NCBI RefSeq assembly: GCF_036568125.1
Contig: NZ_DATCTF010000004.1
Span: forward strand, 225,971 to 289,970
DNA length: 64,000 nt
Reading direction: 5' to 3'
Origin: Magnetovibrio sp.
GTDB lineage: Bacteria; Pseudomonadota; Alphaproteobacteria; Rhodospirillales; Magnetovibrionaceae
Shown here: piece by piece, positions 20,469 to 29,328 of the stretch
Layout of the letters: every line of letters starts with the position of its first letter
How positions within the stretch are numbered: position 1 is the stretch's first letter
The notes under the pieces: model-generated
Databases searched by the model: none
What the model saw: only the letters and a program-made list of their open reading frames with translations
What the model was told of the DNA's origin: nothing
Translations under genes and position numbers: made by a program

Positions 20469-20927
20469 ATGCTAAACGGAGAGAAGATTCTGAGGCAGTT
20501 TCGACTGGCCACGAGCATGGCAGTGATCAGCGGCATCTATTTGCTTGTAACCTTGTACTATAATCTTGATGTTTTCGAAGAGTTTGGCAGGGCATTTAGC
20601 GCATTCTTGCATGTGGTTGAACCTTACGAAGGCGACGAAGTGATCCCCGTGCTGGTGTTGCTCGGCTTCGGTTATGTGGGCGATTTGCTTCGTCAGCGTC
20701 GCCAAGTGCGTTACGAACAAGAGATCTCTGCACAGCGCCTTGCTGCGACGCAGGTCATGATGGGGTCCGTTCAAGACGTGGTGAACAATTTTTTGAACAA
20801 TATGCAGTTGTTTCGGTTCGAGGCCGAACGCACCGGCGCCTTGGGCGGTGCAGACTTGCAGCATTTCGACGATTTGATCGCCCAAACGGCGCGAAAGCTC
20901 AAAGAGATAGAAGCCAAACAATCATGA
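20469..20927 (+). CDS. Membrane protein with an orphan histidine-kinase-like helical segment
   Basis: 152 residues. Two hydrophobic segments (about residues 17-32 and 60-72, with VIPVLVLLGFGYVGDLL) are followed by a soluble helical tail. The tail segment QRLAATQVMMGSVQDVVNNF followed by LNNMQLFRFEAE looks like the dimerisation helix of a histidine kinase in which the phospho-accepting His is replaced by Gln or Asp, and there is no ATPase domain. It stands alone, divergent from hldE across 190 bases and convergent with the phosphatase gene. No function is assigned. Confidence 0.7.
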   Translation: MLNGEKILRQFRLATSMAVISGIYLLVTLYYNLDVFEEFGRAFSAFLHVVEPYEGDEVIPVLVLLGFGYVGDLLRQRRQVRYEQEISAQRLAATQVMMGSVQDVVNNFLNNMQLFRFEAERTGALGGADLQHFDDLIAQTARKLKEIEAKQS

Positions 20928-20987
20928 ATCGCAAGCCGATACAGAGCGATTATTGATTAACGACCGGCAAGGTCCGCGCCAACGTGT

Positions 20988-21713
20988 CTATGTCGACAGA
21001 AACCGGCGTTCTTTCCCTTCCAAAACCAACGCGGTGAGGGTCCCCGACGCCCACGCGCGGGTGTCGATGGCGATGCGGTTGTCCAAGACGTCGGGCACGT
21101 CGACCGGGGTGTGACCGTGCACCACCACGGCGCCAAAATTGCGCGTTGCGTTGAGAAAACGGGCGCGAATCCACAAAATATCCTCGGCGCGCTGGTGCTC
21201 CAAATCGACCCCAGGACGTACGCCCGCATGGGCGAACGCGTAATCGCCTTCGCGGTGCATCAGCGATAACTGCGCGATAAAACGCCGATGACGTTCCGGC
21301 ACACGCGCTGCGGCGTCGCGGGCGGTCCAGTTCGCGCCGTAGCTTTTGAGCGTTTGTTCCCCGCCGCATCCCAGCCACATGCGGCCGTCGTCGCGCCCTT
21401 CGAGAAAGTGCTCCATCAGCAGCTCGTGGTTGCCTTTGAGAAAGCGCAGCTCAAATTTGTCGAACGGGGCGTTCCAGTGCAGGTTCGAGAGCCGCTCGAT
21501 CACGCCTGCGCTATCCGGCCCGCGGTCGACATAATCGCCCAGCGTCACCAAAACCTTGCGCTGCGGAGCATCGGCGGCGTCTTCGGAAATGATGTCGAGC
21601 AAGCGATTGAGCAGGTCCAGGCGCCCGTGGATGTCGCCAATGGCGTACACCCGCGTATCTTCGGGCACGCAGGGGGCTTGAGTGGTGAAATCGCGGCTCT
21701 GAATCTCGTTCAT
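20988..21713 (-). CDS. PPP-family metallophosphatase (serine/threonine phosphatase type)
   Basis: Binuclear metallophosphoesterase. All PPP signature motifs are visible: YAIGDIHGRLDLL, TLGDYVDRGPDSAGV, FLKGNHELLM, later HRE, FAHAGVRPG and VVHGHTP. The length of 241 residues matches bacterial PrpA/PrpB-like or diadenosine tetraphosphatase-like enzymes; which substrate it uses is not clear. It diverges from the EAL-like operon across 94 bases. Confidence 0.9.
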   Translation of the reverse strand: MNEIQSRDFTTQAPCVPEDTRVYAIGDIHGRLDLLNRLLDIISEDAADAPQRKVLVTLGDYVDRGPDSAGVIERLSNLHWNAPFDKFELRFLKGNHELLMEHFLEGRDDGRMWLGCGGEQTLKSYGANWTARDAAARVPERHRRFIAQLSLMHREGDYAFAHAGVRPGVDLEHQRAEDILWIRARFLNATRNFGAVVVHGHTPVDVPDVLDNRIAIDTRAWASGTLTALVLEGKERRFLST

Positions 21714-21807
21714 GGTGGTCTACATGTGAGTTTTGCACTCAAAACGCAAGCACATAAGGGCAATCGGCGGATTTTCGGTCATTGCCTATTAACCACTTAT
21801 CCGTACC

Positions 21808-23112
21808 ATGTCAGAATCGGATTTTTTTGGAGGCCCAGCGTCGCTTATGGCGGATTATTCCGAGGCATTCAGCGCCGGACAAGAGCACAACCCGCCCAGC
21901 CAGGAGAAAAGGCTGTTGGATGTGCTCGGTCGCATGCGCAACAACATGGCAGGTGTGTTCGCCGTGCATTTGCACTTGTCCGAACTGCGCCCCAGTCACC
22001 GCCAGCCGCATTTTTTGCGCATGGTGGGTCGTTCGCTCGACAGTTTGGCCTCGAAGCAGGACGTCCAGGTGTTCAATTTCACCAACGCCGACGTGGCGCT
22101 GTTGTGCCGCAACACCCCAGTCGACGATGTCGATGACGCGGTGTTTCGGGTTCGCGCGCTGTTCAACGAAGACCCCTTGACCTTGACCGAGGACGGTTCC
22201 GCCGAGGACCGTTTTTCGACCTGGTACGATCTCAGTCAGCCCAAGGACGTCAAGGATTTCGTTGACGCCGTGGCCGACGCGTTGGCGCACCGCGAAGAAG
22301 TCAAAAATCAGCAAGCCGAAAGTGTGTCCACCGGGCGCGCGTCCAAGGTCATGACCGGCGAACCGTTGGTTCCGACGATGCTGCAAGGCATTGTGCAGAA
22401 GCTGTTGGAAGCGCGCGTCGGCGACCTGGTTCACCGCCAGCCCGCCGTGGTGGTGACGGCCGGGAAATCGCAACAGTTGGCGTTTCGCGAACACTTCGTC
22501 GCCATGGAAGAATTGCGTGCGCGCATTGCCGCCGACATCAATATTTTTTCCAGTCACTGGCTGTTTCAGTATTTGTCCGAAACCATCGATGCCCGGGTCC
22601 TGGAGGTTTTGGCGCGGCTGGATTACGTCAACATGGACGTGCCGTTAAGCGTCAACCTCAACATTTCCACCATCATGACCCGGCCATTTCAGAACTTTCA
22701 CGCCCTGATCGGCGAAAACACCCAAAACGTGATCGTCGAAATTCAAATCATCGACGTATTCGCCGACATGGGCGCTTACGCATTTGTGCGCGATTGGTTG
22801 CAGGATCACGGATACAAGGTCTTGATCGACGGGCTCAACCCGCTGACCTTGCATTTTTTCGACCCGTCGCTTTTAGAAGCGGATTACATCAAGATCACGT
22901 GGGGACCCGAGGTGCGCGGCGGCGTCGGTCAGGAGCAGACCCGCAACATTCGCGCGGTGGTGTCGAACATGCACGAAGGCGGGGTGGTGCTGTCGCGGGT
23001 GGATTCGGAAGAGGGTGTAAGCTGGGGCCTCGATCTTGGCATCCGGTGCTTTCAGGGGCACTTTATCGACAAGGTTGTCGAGGCGATGGCGAGCAAGGGT
23101 TTGATCAAATGA
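21808..23112 (+). CDS. Degenerate EAL-domain protein 1
   Basis: 434 residues without a signal peptide or membrane helix. The C-terminal half (from about residue 205) follows the EAL fold: QPAVVV for the usual QPIV, MEELRAR for YEALLR, LSVNLNIST for the NLS strand, then YKVLIDGLNP where DDFG should be, DYIKITW for DYLKID, and FQGHFI for QGYYF. The paired Asp and the EGVE glutamate are gone, so phosphodiesterase activity is not expected. The N-terminal 160 residues (VFAVHLHLSEL, VFNFTNADVALLCR) may be a degraded GGDEF-like fold; that is inference. ATG 21847 has a GGAGG 12 bases upstream and is an alternative start. Paralogue of the next gene. Confidence 0.8.
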   Translation: MSESDFFGGPASLMADYSEAFSAGQEHNPPSQEKRLLDVLGRMRNNMAGVFAVHLHLSELRPSHRQPHFLRMVGRSLDSLASKQDVQVFNFTNADVALLCRNTPVDDVDDAVFRVRALFNEDPLTLTEDGSAEDRFSTWYDLSQPKDVKDFVDAVADALAHREEVKNQQAESVSTGRASKVMTGEPLVPTMLQGIVQKLLEARVGDLVHRQPAVVVTAGKSQQLAFREHFVAMEELRARIAADINIFSSHWLFQYLSETIDARVLEVLARLDYVNMDVPLSVNLNISTIMTRPFQNFHALIGENTQNVIVEIQIIDVFADMGAYAFVRDWLQDHGYKVLIDGLNPLTLHFFDPSLLEADYIKITWGPEVRGGVGQEQTRNIRAVVSNMHEGGVVLSRVDSEEGVSWGLDLGIRCFQGHFIDKVVEAMASKGLIK

Positions 23113-23148
23113 GCGCAGGGTTAACCATCGAGCGAGGAGCGTGCTGAC

Positions 23149-24435
23149 ATGGCTGTCCGGCCTTCATCCTCACCCACGCACATGCACCGCCGCACCCAGG
23201 AACAGTTGTTGCTGGAATACCTGCGCCGGCTGGAAAATCGCCGCGAAGGGCGCAAGGCGGTGCGCATCAACATTTCCAGCCTGATGCCCGCCAACCGCCG
23301 CGAACACCATATCCGCGCCGCCACCAACAGCTTCGAGGCGTTGGTCAGCGACTTGATGGGTCAACTTTTCGAACTGAAAAATCTCGACCTGTTTTTCGTC
23401 TACAAAGCCGAAGCCCACACCCGCGTCGAAGACACGGTGCAGAAGGTCAAGTTCCTGTTTTCCGACGATCCGCTGTTTGACGAAAAATCGCGCTCCGAAG
23501 CCGATTTCGTGACCTGGTACGACGTCGAAACGGGCTACGACCAGTTGATCAAAATGGTCCGCGGCATGAGCGAGGACGGTGAAACCACCAAGCGCCCGGC
23601 AACGCGCTCAAACGTGCGTGCGGCGTTGAAGGCGCGCCAAGATCACGGCGAGCCGTTGTCGCCGGAAATTCTCGGCCGCGCGGTCAAGGCGTTGCAGCGC
23701 ACCGACCTGACCAGTCTGGTGCGCCGCCAGTTTGTGTGCGGGGTGAGCAAGAAACTGGTGCCGGAACCGATTTTTTCGGAGCTCTATATCTCCATCATGG
23801 ATCTGCGCGAAACCATGATGCCGGGCATCAATCTGACCTCGAACCGGTGGCTGTTTCAATATCTCACCGAAAGCCTGGACAAGCGCGTGTTGTCATTGCT
23901 GTCGAAAACAGACCGCTTTTCGATCACCGGCGATATCAGCTTCAACGTCAATGTCTCGACCTTGATGAGCCCTGAGTTCATGGCCTTCGACGACGGCATT
24001 TCCGCCGCACGGCGCGGCTCGATGGTGTTGGAGCTGCAAAAGATCGACATCTTCGCCGACCTTGGCGCGTTCTTGTTCGTGCGCGAGTTCTGCCAGGAAA
24101 AGGGCTACCGCATCTGTCTTGACGGTTTGACCCATCAAAACATGTCGATGATCAACCGTGAGCGTCTCGGCGTCGATTACGTCAAGGTGATGTGGAATCC
24201 CGAACTGGTCGACGGCGGCCAGCAGATGCGCAAGAAACTGCGTGATCTGGTCGAAGAGGCCGGGCGCACCACCGTCATCATGGCGCGCTGCGACAACCGC
24301 GAAGCGGTCGATTTCGGACGCTCGGTCGGCATCAACATGTTTCAAGGCCACTATATCGAGCATCTGATCGCCGAAGACGAGCGCCGCCGCCAGCTGCTCA
24401 AGATCAAGCACCGCATCGAACGCGACACCACCTGA
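23149..24435 (+). CDS. Degenerate EAL-domain protein 2
   Basis: 428 residues, the same architecture as its upstream neighbour, 36 bases away. N-terminal domain with VRINISSLMPANRR and DLFFVYKAEA followed by FVTWYDVETGYD; the neighbour has FSTWYDLS at the same place, showing common ancestry. In the EAL-like half the EAL motif has become IMDLRE, DDFG has become CLDGLTH, the second Lys-x-Asp reads DYVKVMW and EGVE reads ARCDN; MFQGHYIE remains. Likely a c-di-GMP binder or pure protein-interaction module rather than an enzyme. It ends 4 bases before the ABC ATPase gene, so all four genes are probably one transcript. Confidence 0.82.
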   Translation: MAVRPSSSPTHMHRRTQEQLLLEYLRRLENRREGRKAVRINISSLMPANRREHHIRAATNSFEALVSDLMGQLFELKNLDLFFVYKAEAHTRVEDTVQKVKFLFSDDPLFDEKSRSEADFVTWYDVETGYDQLIKMVRGMSEDGETTKRPATRSNVRAALKARQDHGEPLSPEILGRAVKALQRTDLTSLVRRQFVCGVSKKLVPEPIFSELYISIMDLRETMMPGINLTSNRWLFQYLTESLDKRVLSLLSKTDRFSITGDISFNVNVSTLMSPEFMAFDDGISAARRGSMVLELQKIDIFADLGAFLFVREFCQEKGYRICLDGLTHQNMSMINRERLGVDYVKVMWNPELVDGGQQMRKKLRDLVEEAGRTTVIMARCDNREAVDFGRSVGINMFQGHYIEHLIAEDERRRQLLKIKHRIERDTT

Positions 24436-24439
24436 GCCG

Positions 24440-25210
24440 ATGAACATGGCCGCATCGCCCGTTATCGAAGTCACCGACCTCACCAAATCGTTCGACGGCG
24501 TGGATGCGGTGAACGGTATTTCGTTTCGTGTCGAGGCCGGATGTACGGTGGCGCTGTTGGGCGGCAACGGCGCGGGCAAGACCACCACCATTTCGATGTT
24601 GCTGGGGCTGCTCAGCCCGACCAGCGGCGAGGTCCGGGTGCTCGGTGCGCGCATGCCCGAAGAGCGTCACAAGGTGCTCGGCTGCATGAATTTCTCCAGC
24701 CCTTACGTGGATCTGCCCAAGCGGTTGAAGGTGTGGGAAAACCTCACCGTCTACGCCCATCTCTACGGGGTGCGTGACGTCAAGGGCCGGATTGCCGAGC
24801 TGAGCGAGGACTTGGAACTCTCCGGCTTCATCAAGCGCCCGTTCGGCGACTTGTCGGCGGGACAAAAAACCCGCGTGGCGCTGGCCAAATCGTTGCTCAA
24901 TGCACCCGCTTTGATGCTGATGGACGAACCCACCGCGTCGCTCGATCCCGACACCGGCGATTGGGTGCGCACGTACCTGGAACGCTACCGCGCGCGCACC
25001 GGCGCGAGCATCTTGCTGGCGTCGCACAACATGGGTGAGGTCGAACGCTTGGCCGATCAGGTACTGATGATGCGCGGCGGCAAGATCGTCGATCAAGGTG
25101 CGCCGAAAGAACTCATCAAACGCCATGGGCGCGATAACTTGGAACAAGTTTTTCTCGACATCGCACGCGCACCGGCACAGGCAGCGCAGGCGGAGGAGAC
25201 GGCAAAATGA
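24440..25210 (+). CDS. ABC-2 type exporter, ATP-binding subunit
   Basis: 256 residues with Walker A GGNGAGKTTT, Q-loop region FSSPYVDLP, signature LSAGQKTRVALAK (in place of LSGGQ), Walker B LMLMDEPTASLDP and the switch His in ILLASHNM. The sequence is of the ABC-2 drug/polysaccharide exporter class (NatA/CcmA-like). The start could also be the second Met two codons on. Its stop overlaps the permease start by four bases, giving tight translational coupling. Substrate unknown. Confidence 0.92.
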   Translation: MNMAASPVIEVTDLTKSFDGVDAVNGISFRVEAGCTVALLGGNGAGKTTTISMLLGLLSPTSGEVRVLGARMPEERHKVLGCMNFSSPYVDLPKRLKVWENLTVYAHLYGVRDVKGRIAELSEDLELSGFIKRPFGDLSAGQKTRVALAKSLLNAPALMLMDEPTASLDPDTGDWVRTYLERYRARTGASILLASHNMGEVERLADQVLMMRGGKIVDQGAPKELIKRHGRDNLEQVFLDIARAPAQAAQAEETAK

Positions 25211-26037
25211 ACGAACCCGATGGCGTTTGCGTTCCTCAAACGAACTTTTCTTTCCGCCGCGTGTTGGCGGTGATGTTGCGTCATCTTTACGTGCTGCGGC
25301 GCTCGTGGCCGCGCCTGTTGGAATTGGCCTATTGGCCGTTGATCCAGATGGTGCTGTGGGGGTTCGTGACCAAGTTTTTCTTGGGCCACAGCTCATGGGT
25401 GGCTGAGGCCGCAGGCGTTCTCATTTCCGCGGTATTGCTGTGGGATGTGTTGTTTCGCGCAAATTTGGGCGTGAGCTTGCCGTTCATTGAAGAAATGTGG
25501 TCGCGCAATTTGGCGCAGATGTTCGTCAGTCCGCTGCGCGATTCCGAACTGATTGCAGCGCTGATCTTGATGAGCCTGGTGCGCACGCTGATTTCCGTGA
25601 CCCCGGCGGCGTTTTTGGCGTTGCCGTTCTTCGATGTGTGGGTGTTCGACCTGGGCGTGCCGCTGGTGGTGTTTTTCATCAATTTGTTGGTGTTCGGATC
25701 GGTCATCGGCCTCACCGTGGCGGCGTTGATTTTGCGGTTCGGATTGGGCGCGGAAAGTTTGTGCTGGTTGGGTATATTTCTGCTCGCCCCGGTCAGCGCG
25801 ATCTACTACCCGGTCAGCGCCTTGCCCGAATGGTTGCAAGTGATCGCGCTGTCGCTGCCGTCCGCGCACGTCTTCGAGGGCATGCGTGGGGTGCTGTTCG
25901 ACGGCGTGTTCGCGTGGAACCACTTCTTTTGGGCGGCAGGGCTCAACGTCGTGCTGTTGAGCTTGGCGACGTTGTTTTTCCTGCACATGATGAAAATGGC
26001 CCGCGTCAAAGGCCTGTTGATGCAGCAAGGCGAATGA
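25207..26037 (+). CDS. ABC-2 type exporter, permease subunit
   Basis: 276 residues with six predicted membrane segments; the first, LYVLRRSWPRLLELAYWPLI, is followed by MVLWGFVTKFFLG, and the region FLLAPVSAIYYPVSALPEWL before the last segments is typical of ABC-2 permeases (Pfam ABC2_membrane). It forms a half-size transporter with the preceding ATPase. Converges with cobT, 4 bases away. Substrate could be a lipid, polysaccharide or drug. Confidence 0.9.
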   Translation: MNEPDGVCVPQTNFSFRRVLAVMLRHLYVLRRSWPRLLELAYWPLIQMVLWGFVTKFFLGHSSWVAEAAGVLISAVLLWDVLFRANLGVSLPFIEEMWSRNLAQMFVSPLRDSELIAALILMSLVRTLISVTPAAFLALPFFDVWVFDLGVPLVVFFINLLVFGSVIGLTVAALILRFGLGAESLCWLGIFLLAPVSAIYYPVSALPEWLQVIALSLPSAHVFEGMRGVLFDGVFAWNHFFWAAGLNVVLLSLATLFFLHMMKMARVKGLLMQQGE

Positions 26038-26041
26038 CGCT

Positions 26042-27085
26042 TCAGGCGTCTTTTTCGCCCGCGTCCTTATCGCTGACGCCGGCTTCGGCGAACGTCGCCA
26101 TGTCGTTGTGACACGCCACGGCGGCTTTCAACAACGCCACCGCCAACGCCGCGCCGGTGCCTTCGCCAAGGCGCATGCTGTGGTCTTGCAGGGCGACCTT
26201 GCCGAGCTTTTCCAACAACAGCTTATGGCCGGGTTCTTGGCTCATGTGGCCGACTTTGCAGTGATCCAGGGCGCGTTTGTTGACGCTCGGCAGAACCGCG
26301 GCGGCGGCTGTGGACACGTAGCCGTCCAGCAACACCGGCACCTTTTTCAGCCGTGCGCCAATCACCGCGCCGGCAATGGCGGCCAGTTCGCGCCCACCCA
26401 AACAGCGCATCACGTCCAGGCCATCGTGCATGTGCGGTTTGTAGAGCTTTACGCCCAGGCCGATCACATCGGCCTTTTTACCGATGCCGGGCTTGTCCAG
26501 GCCGGTGCCGGGCCCAACCCATGTCAAAGCGGAACCGCCGTATAGCGCAAGGCAAATGGCCGCCGCTGATGTGGTGTTGCCGATGCCCATTTCGCCTAGA
26601 CACACCACGTCGGAACATTCGTCGACGACGTTCATGCCGAACGCAATGGCATCGGCGCATTCGGTGTCGGTCATGGCGGGGTTTTGCGTGAAATCCTGGG
26701 TCGGATTGTCGAGATCCATCTGCTCGACACACAATCCGATGCCGATGCTTTTGCAAATCTGGTTGATGGCCGCGCCGCCGCGTTCGAAATTGGCCACCAT
26801 CTGTTTGGTGACCTCGGCGGGAAACGCCGATACGCCTTGCGCTACCACGCCGTGATTGCCCGCAAATACGTGGGCGTTGGGGGTTGTCATGCGCGGCGGA
26901 TAACGACCCTGCCAGGTGGCGGTCCATGCGGCGAGTTGTTCCAGTCGTCCCAGCGAACCGGCGGGCTTGGTCAACTGCGGCTCGCGCGTTTGGGCGGCGC
27001 GGGCGGCTTCGACATCGGGACCCGGAAGTTCGGTCAAAATCTGGCGCACATCGTCAAGCGTGTTGATGGTCGGCATTTTATTCAT
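26042..27085 (-). CDS. cobT: Nicotinate-nucleotide:dimethylbenzimidazole phosphoribosyltransferase
   Basis: CobT makes alpha-ribazole phosphate, the lower-ligand nucleotide of cobalamin, from DMB and nicotinate mononucleotide. CLGEMGIGNTTSAAAICLAL is the central family motif, VFAGNHGVVAQGVSAFP the N-terminal one and MRLGEGTGAALAV holds the catalytic glutamate. The start chosen is ATG 27085 (MNKMPTIN); an ATG at 27118 would add eleven residues. Length 347, as in E. coli CobT (about 359). It is divergent from cobS; the spacer holds a perfect inverted repeat. Note that this is cobT of E. coli naming (cobU in Pseudomonas), not the chelatase subunit. Confidence 0.95.
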   Translation of the reverse strand: MNKMPTINTLDDVRQILTELPGPDVEAARAAQTREPQLTKPAGSLGRLEQLAAWTATWQGRYPPRMTTPNAHVFAGNHGVVAQGVSAFPAEVTKQMVANFERGGAAINQICKSIGIGLCVEQMDLDNPTQDFTQNPAMTDTECADAIAFGMNVVDECSDVVCLGEMGIGNTTSAAAICLALYGGSALTWVGPGTGLDKPGIGKKADVIGLGVKLYKPHMHDGLDVMRCLGGRELAAIAGAVIGARLKKVPVLLDGYVSTAAAAVLPSVNKRALDHCKVGHMSQEPGHKLLLEKLGKVALQDHSMRLGEGTGAALAVALLKAAVACHNDMATFAEAGVSDKDAGEKDA

Positions 27086-27130
27086 GGAACGGACTCGCGG
27101 CTGGATCGGAAAAAACATAAGATTTGAAAA

Positions 27131-27157
27131 GTGTCAGGCATTTATACACGCTGACAC
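27131..27157. promoter_or_regulatory. Inverted repeat in the cobT-cobS divergent spacer
   Basis: GTGTCAG (27131-27137) and CTGACAC (27151-27157) are perfect inverted arms separated by 13 bases; the spacer contains TTTATAC, a fair -10 element. Similar in layout to the repeat between cobD and cbiX, where TTTATA also precedes a CTG..CAC right arm. A shared regulator is possible but not shown. Confidence 0.45.
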
Positions 27158-27189
27158 GCGCCGCGCATAAAATAAATGAGAGCATCCCA

Positions 27190-28083
27190 ATGAAAAGGGC
27201 CCGCGAACAAAACGAAGAACTGCATCCCGACGCCATGCATGGCGAAGGGCCGTCGACGCCGTATTTTCGCCGCGCGATGGACCGCTTCACCACCGCGTGG
27301 CTGTTTCTCACCCGGGTGCCGTTGCCCGGTTGGTGGAACGCGCCGCTGCCGGACGAACCGGTTGAAAGCGATGAAACGGACAAGGGCAAGGGCATGACGC
27401 CGCTGGCCGAAACGGTCCGTGCCTGGCCGGTGGTGGGGCTTTTGGTCGGCGCGCTGGCGGGTTTGGCGTTGTGGGCCGGGGCGCAATTGGGACTGCATCC
27501 TTTGGCGGCGGCGTTTTTGGCTTTGATCGTGGGCGCATTGGTGACCGGCGCGCTGCACGAAGACGGTCTGGCCGACGTTGCAGACGGGTTCGGCGGCGGG
27601 GCGAGCAAAGCCAAAAAACTCGCCATCATGAAAGACAGTCACATCGGCGCGTATGGCGTGTTGGCGTTGATTTTGGGCATCGGTTTCAAGGCTGCCAGCC
27701 TGGGCGGTTTCAACGCGCCGGTGTTGGCCGTTAGCGCGCTGGTCGGCGCGCACGTGCTGTCGCGCGCGCTGCTGCCGCTGATGATGGTGGTGATGGAACC
27801 CGCGCGCCGTGGCGGTCTCGGTCGCGGTGCGGGCGCGCCCGATCGCGACGATGCGGTGGTCGCGGCGATCTTGGGCGTGCTGGTCGCCTTGCTGGTGTTG
27901 GGCTTGGGCCCGGGCCTGTTGGCGGCCGGTCTGGCCGTTGTCGGGGTTGCAAGTGTCGGCTGGTTGGCGCAACGCCAGATCGGCGGCTTCACCGGCGACG
28001 TTTTGGGCGCGGCCCAGCAGGTCGCGGAAGCCTTGGTTCTGGCGGGCATGGCGGTGGCATTTCGTACGGTGTTTTATGTATGA
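27190..28083 (+). CDS. cobS: Adenosylcobinamide-GDP ribazoletransferase (cobalamin synthase)
   Basis: Integral membrane enzyme joining adenosylcobinamide-GDP to alpha-ribazole. WLFLTRVPLPGW, GALHEDGLADVADGFGGGAS and IMKDSHIGAYGV are the conserved CobS motifs, with hydrophobic helices between. From ATG 27190 the protein is 297 residues; the first 35 residues are a charged extension compared with the 250-residue E. coli enzyme. An in-frame ATG at 27124 would put the inverted repeat inside the gene and is disfavoured. Overlaps cobC by four bases. Confidence 0.94.
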   Translation: MKRAREQNEELHPDAMHGEGPSTPYFRRAMDRFTTAWLFLTRVPLPGWWNAPLPDEPVESDETDKGKGMTPLAETVRAWPVVGLLVGALAGLALWAGAQLGLHPLAAAFLALIVGALVTGALHEDGLADVADGFGGGASKAKKLAIMKDSHIGAYGVLALILGIGFKAASLGGFNAPVLAVSALVGAHVLSRALLPLMMVVMEPARRGGLGRGAGAPDRDDAVVAAILGVLVALLVLGLGPGLLAAGLAVVGVASVGWLAQRQIGGFTGDVLGAAQQVAEALVLAGMAVAFRTVFYV

Positions 28084-28748
28084 GTGCGCCGTCTGAAACG
28101 CCCCACCAAATGGTCGTCACCCGCTGGTGGTGGGTCCGTCACGCCCCGGTGGTGGACGCCAAACTGGGCAAGCTGTCGGGGCAGTTCGACATCGACACCG
28201 ATCTATCCGATACGGCGTCGTTCGCTGCCGTAGCAGCCCGGCTGCCTTTGGGCGCGGTGTGGATTACCACGAACCTCAAACGCACCCGCCAAACGGCGGA
28301 AGCGCTATGGCAGGCTGGGGCGGAGCGCATTGAGCCGCTGGTCGAGACGGATTTCGCCGAGCAGGCGTTCGGTGCGTGGACCTCGAAGACCTGGGCGGAA
28401 ATCGACCAGTTCAATGACGCCGAGACCCAGGCTTTTTGGGCCGATCCCGCCAATGTCGCCCCGCCCCCCAGCGCGAATCACAATTCTGAGAGCTTCGCCG
28501 CCGTGTGCGCACGTGTCAGCGCGCGGCTGCAAGCCATCACCGCGGAAAACTCCGGCCGCGACATCGTGTGTGTGGCCCATGCCGGTGCGATTCGCGCCGC
28601 CGTCGCCCATGCCTTGGGGCTGAGCGCGGCGCAAGCCTTGGCGTTGGATGTGAAAAACACCTCTCTCACCCGTCTCGACCACATCGCGGACGGTGTGCGG
28701 GTCAAGCGCGGCGGCAGTTGGCGGGTGGTCGGCCTCAACATGATTTGA
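28080..28748 (+). CDS. cobC: Histidine phosphatase, probable alpha-ribazole-5'-phosphate phosphatase
   Basis: Phosphoglycerate-mutase-like fold: the phosphohistidine loop reads WWVRHAPVVD (RHA rather than the common RHG), LKRTRQTAEAL follows, and VCVAHAGAIRAAVAHALGL holds the second catalytic His. 222 residues. Its position between cobS and cobU supports a role in removing phosphate from alpha-ribazole phosphate or from adenosylcobalamin phosphate; the sequence alone would only give histidine phosphatase. Confidence 0.82.
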   Translation: MSAPSETPHQMVVTRWWWVRHAPVVDAKLGKLSGQFDIDTDLSDTASFAAVAARLPLGAVWITTNLKRTRQTAEALWQAGAERIEPLVETDFAEQAFGAWTSKTWAEIDQFNDAETQAFWADPANVAPPPSANHNSESFAAVCARVSARLQAITAENSGRDIVCVAHAGAIRAAVAHALGLSAAQALALDVKNTSLTRLDHIADGVRVKRGGSWRVVGLNMI

Positions 28749-28779
28749 TACTGTTGGCGCCGGATTCGGGAGCGAGACC

Positions 28780-29313
28780 TTGGCACATCAAACCACCACA
28801 TTGCCGCCCTTGACGCTGGTCCTGGGCGGCCAGCGTTCGGGCAAAAGCGCCTATGCGGAAAGCCTGATGCGAACGGGCGGCGTGTATCTCGCCACCGGCC
28901 ACGCGACGGACGACGAAATGGCCGAGCGCATCGCCGCACATCAAGAGCGCCGGGCCGAAGGGTGGGTCACGGTGGAAGAGCGCGTCGATTTGGTCCACGC
29001 CTTGGGCCAGGCGAAAAAACTTTACGGCGGCAAGCCGGTGCTGATCGACAGTCTTGGCATGTGGGTGTCGAACATGCAGTTCGAAGGTCGCGCCCCGGTG
29101 GTGGAGGCCGAAGCCCTGGCCCAAGCGATGCTGGATCACCCCGCGCCGGTGATAGCCGTTTCGGAAGAAGTCGGCCTTGGCGTGATTCCGATGAACGCCG
29201 TCGCGCGGTCTTTTGTTGACGCGCTGGGTATTGTGAACCAAATAACAGCGGCGCACGCCAATCGCGCGGTGCTGGTTGTGGCTGGATTGCCGCAGATTCT
29301 CAAAAGCGAATAA
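28780..29313 (+). CDS. cobU: Adenosylcobinamide kinase / adenosylcobinamide-phosphate guanylyltransferase
   Basis: CobU (CobP in Pseudomonas) phosphorylates adenosylcobinamide and transfers GMP to it. The P-loop LVLGGQRSGKSAYAE, the TGHATDDEMAERIAAHQERR segment and VSEEVGLGVIPMNAVAR near the middle are diagnostic. 177 residues, the normal size. Start is TTG at 28780, with GGGAGCGAG upstream. Sits 31 bases after cobC in the cobS-cobC-cobU-cobW-cobN run. Confidence 0.94.
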   Translation: MAHQTTTLPPLTLVLGGQRSGKSAYAESLMRTGGVYLATGHATDDEMAERIAAHQERRAEGWVTVEERVDLVHALGQAKKLYGGKPVLIDSLGMWVSNMQFEGRAPVVEAEALAQAMLDHPAPVIAVSEEVGLGVIPMNAVARSFVDALGIVNQITAAHANRAVLVVAGLPQILKSE

Positions 29314-29328
29314 GGACGTCCCCGACCG

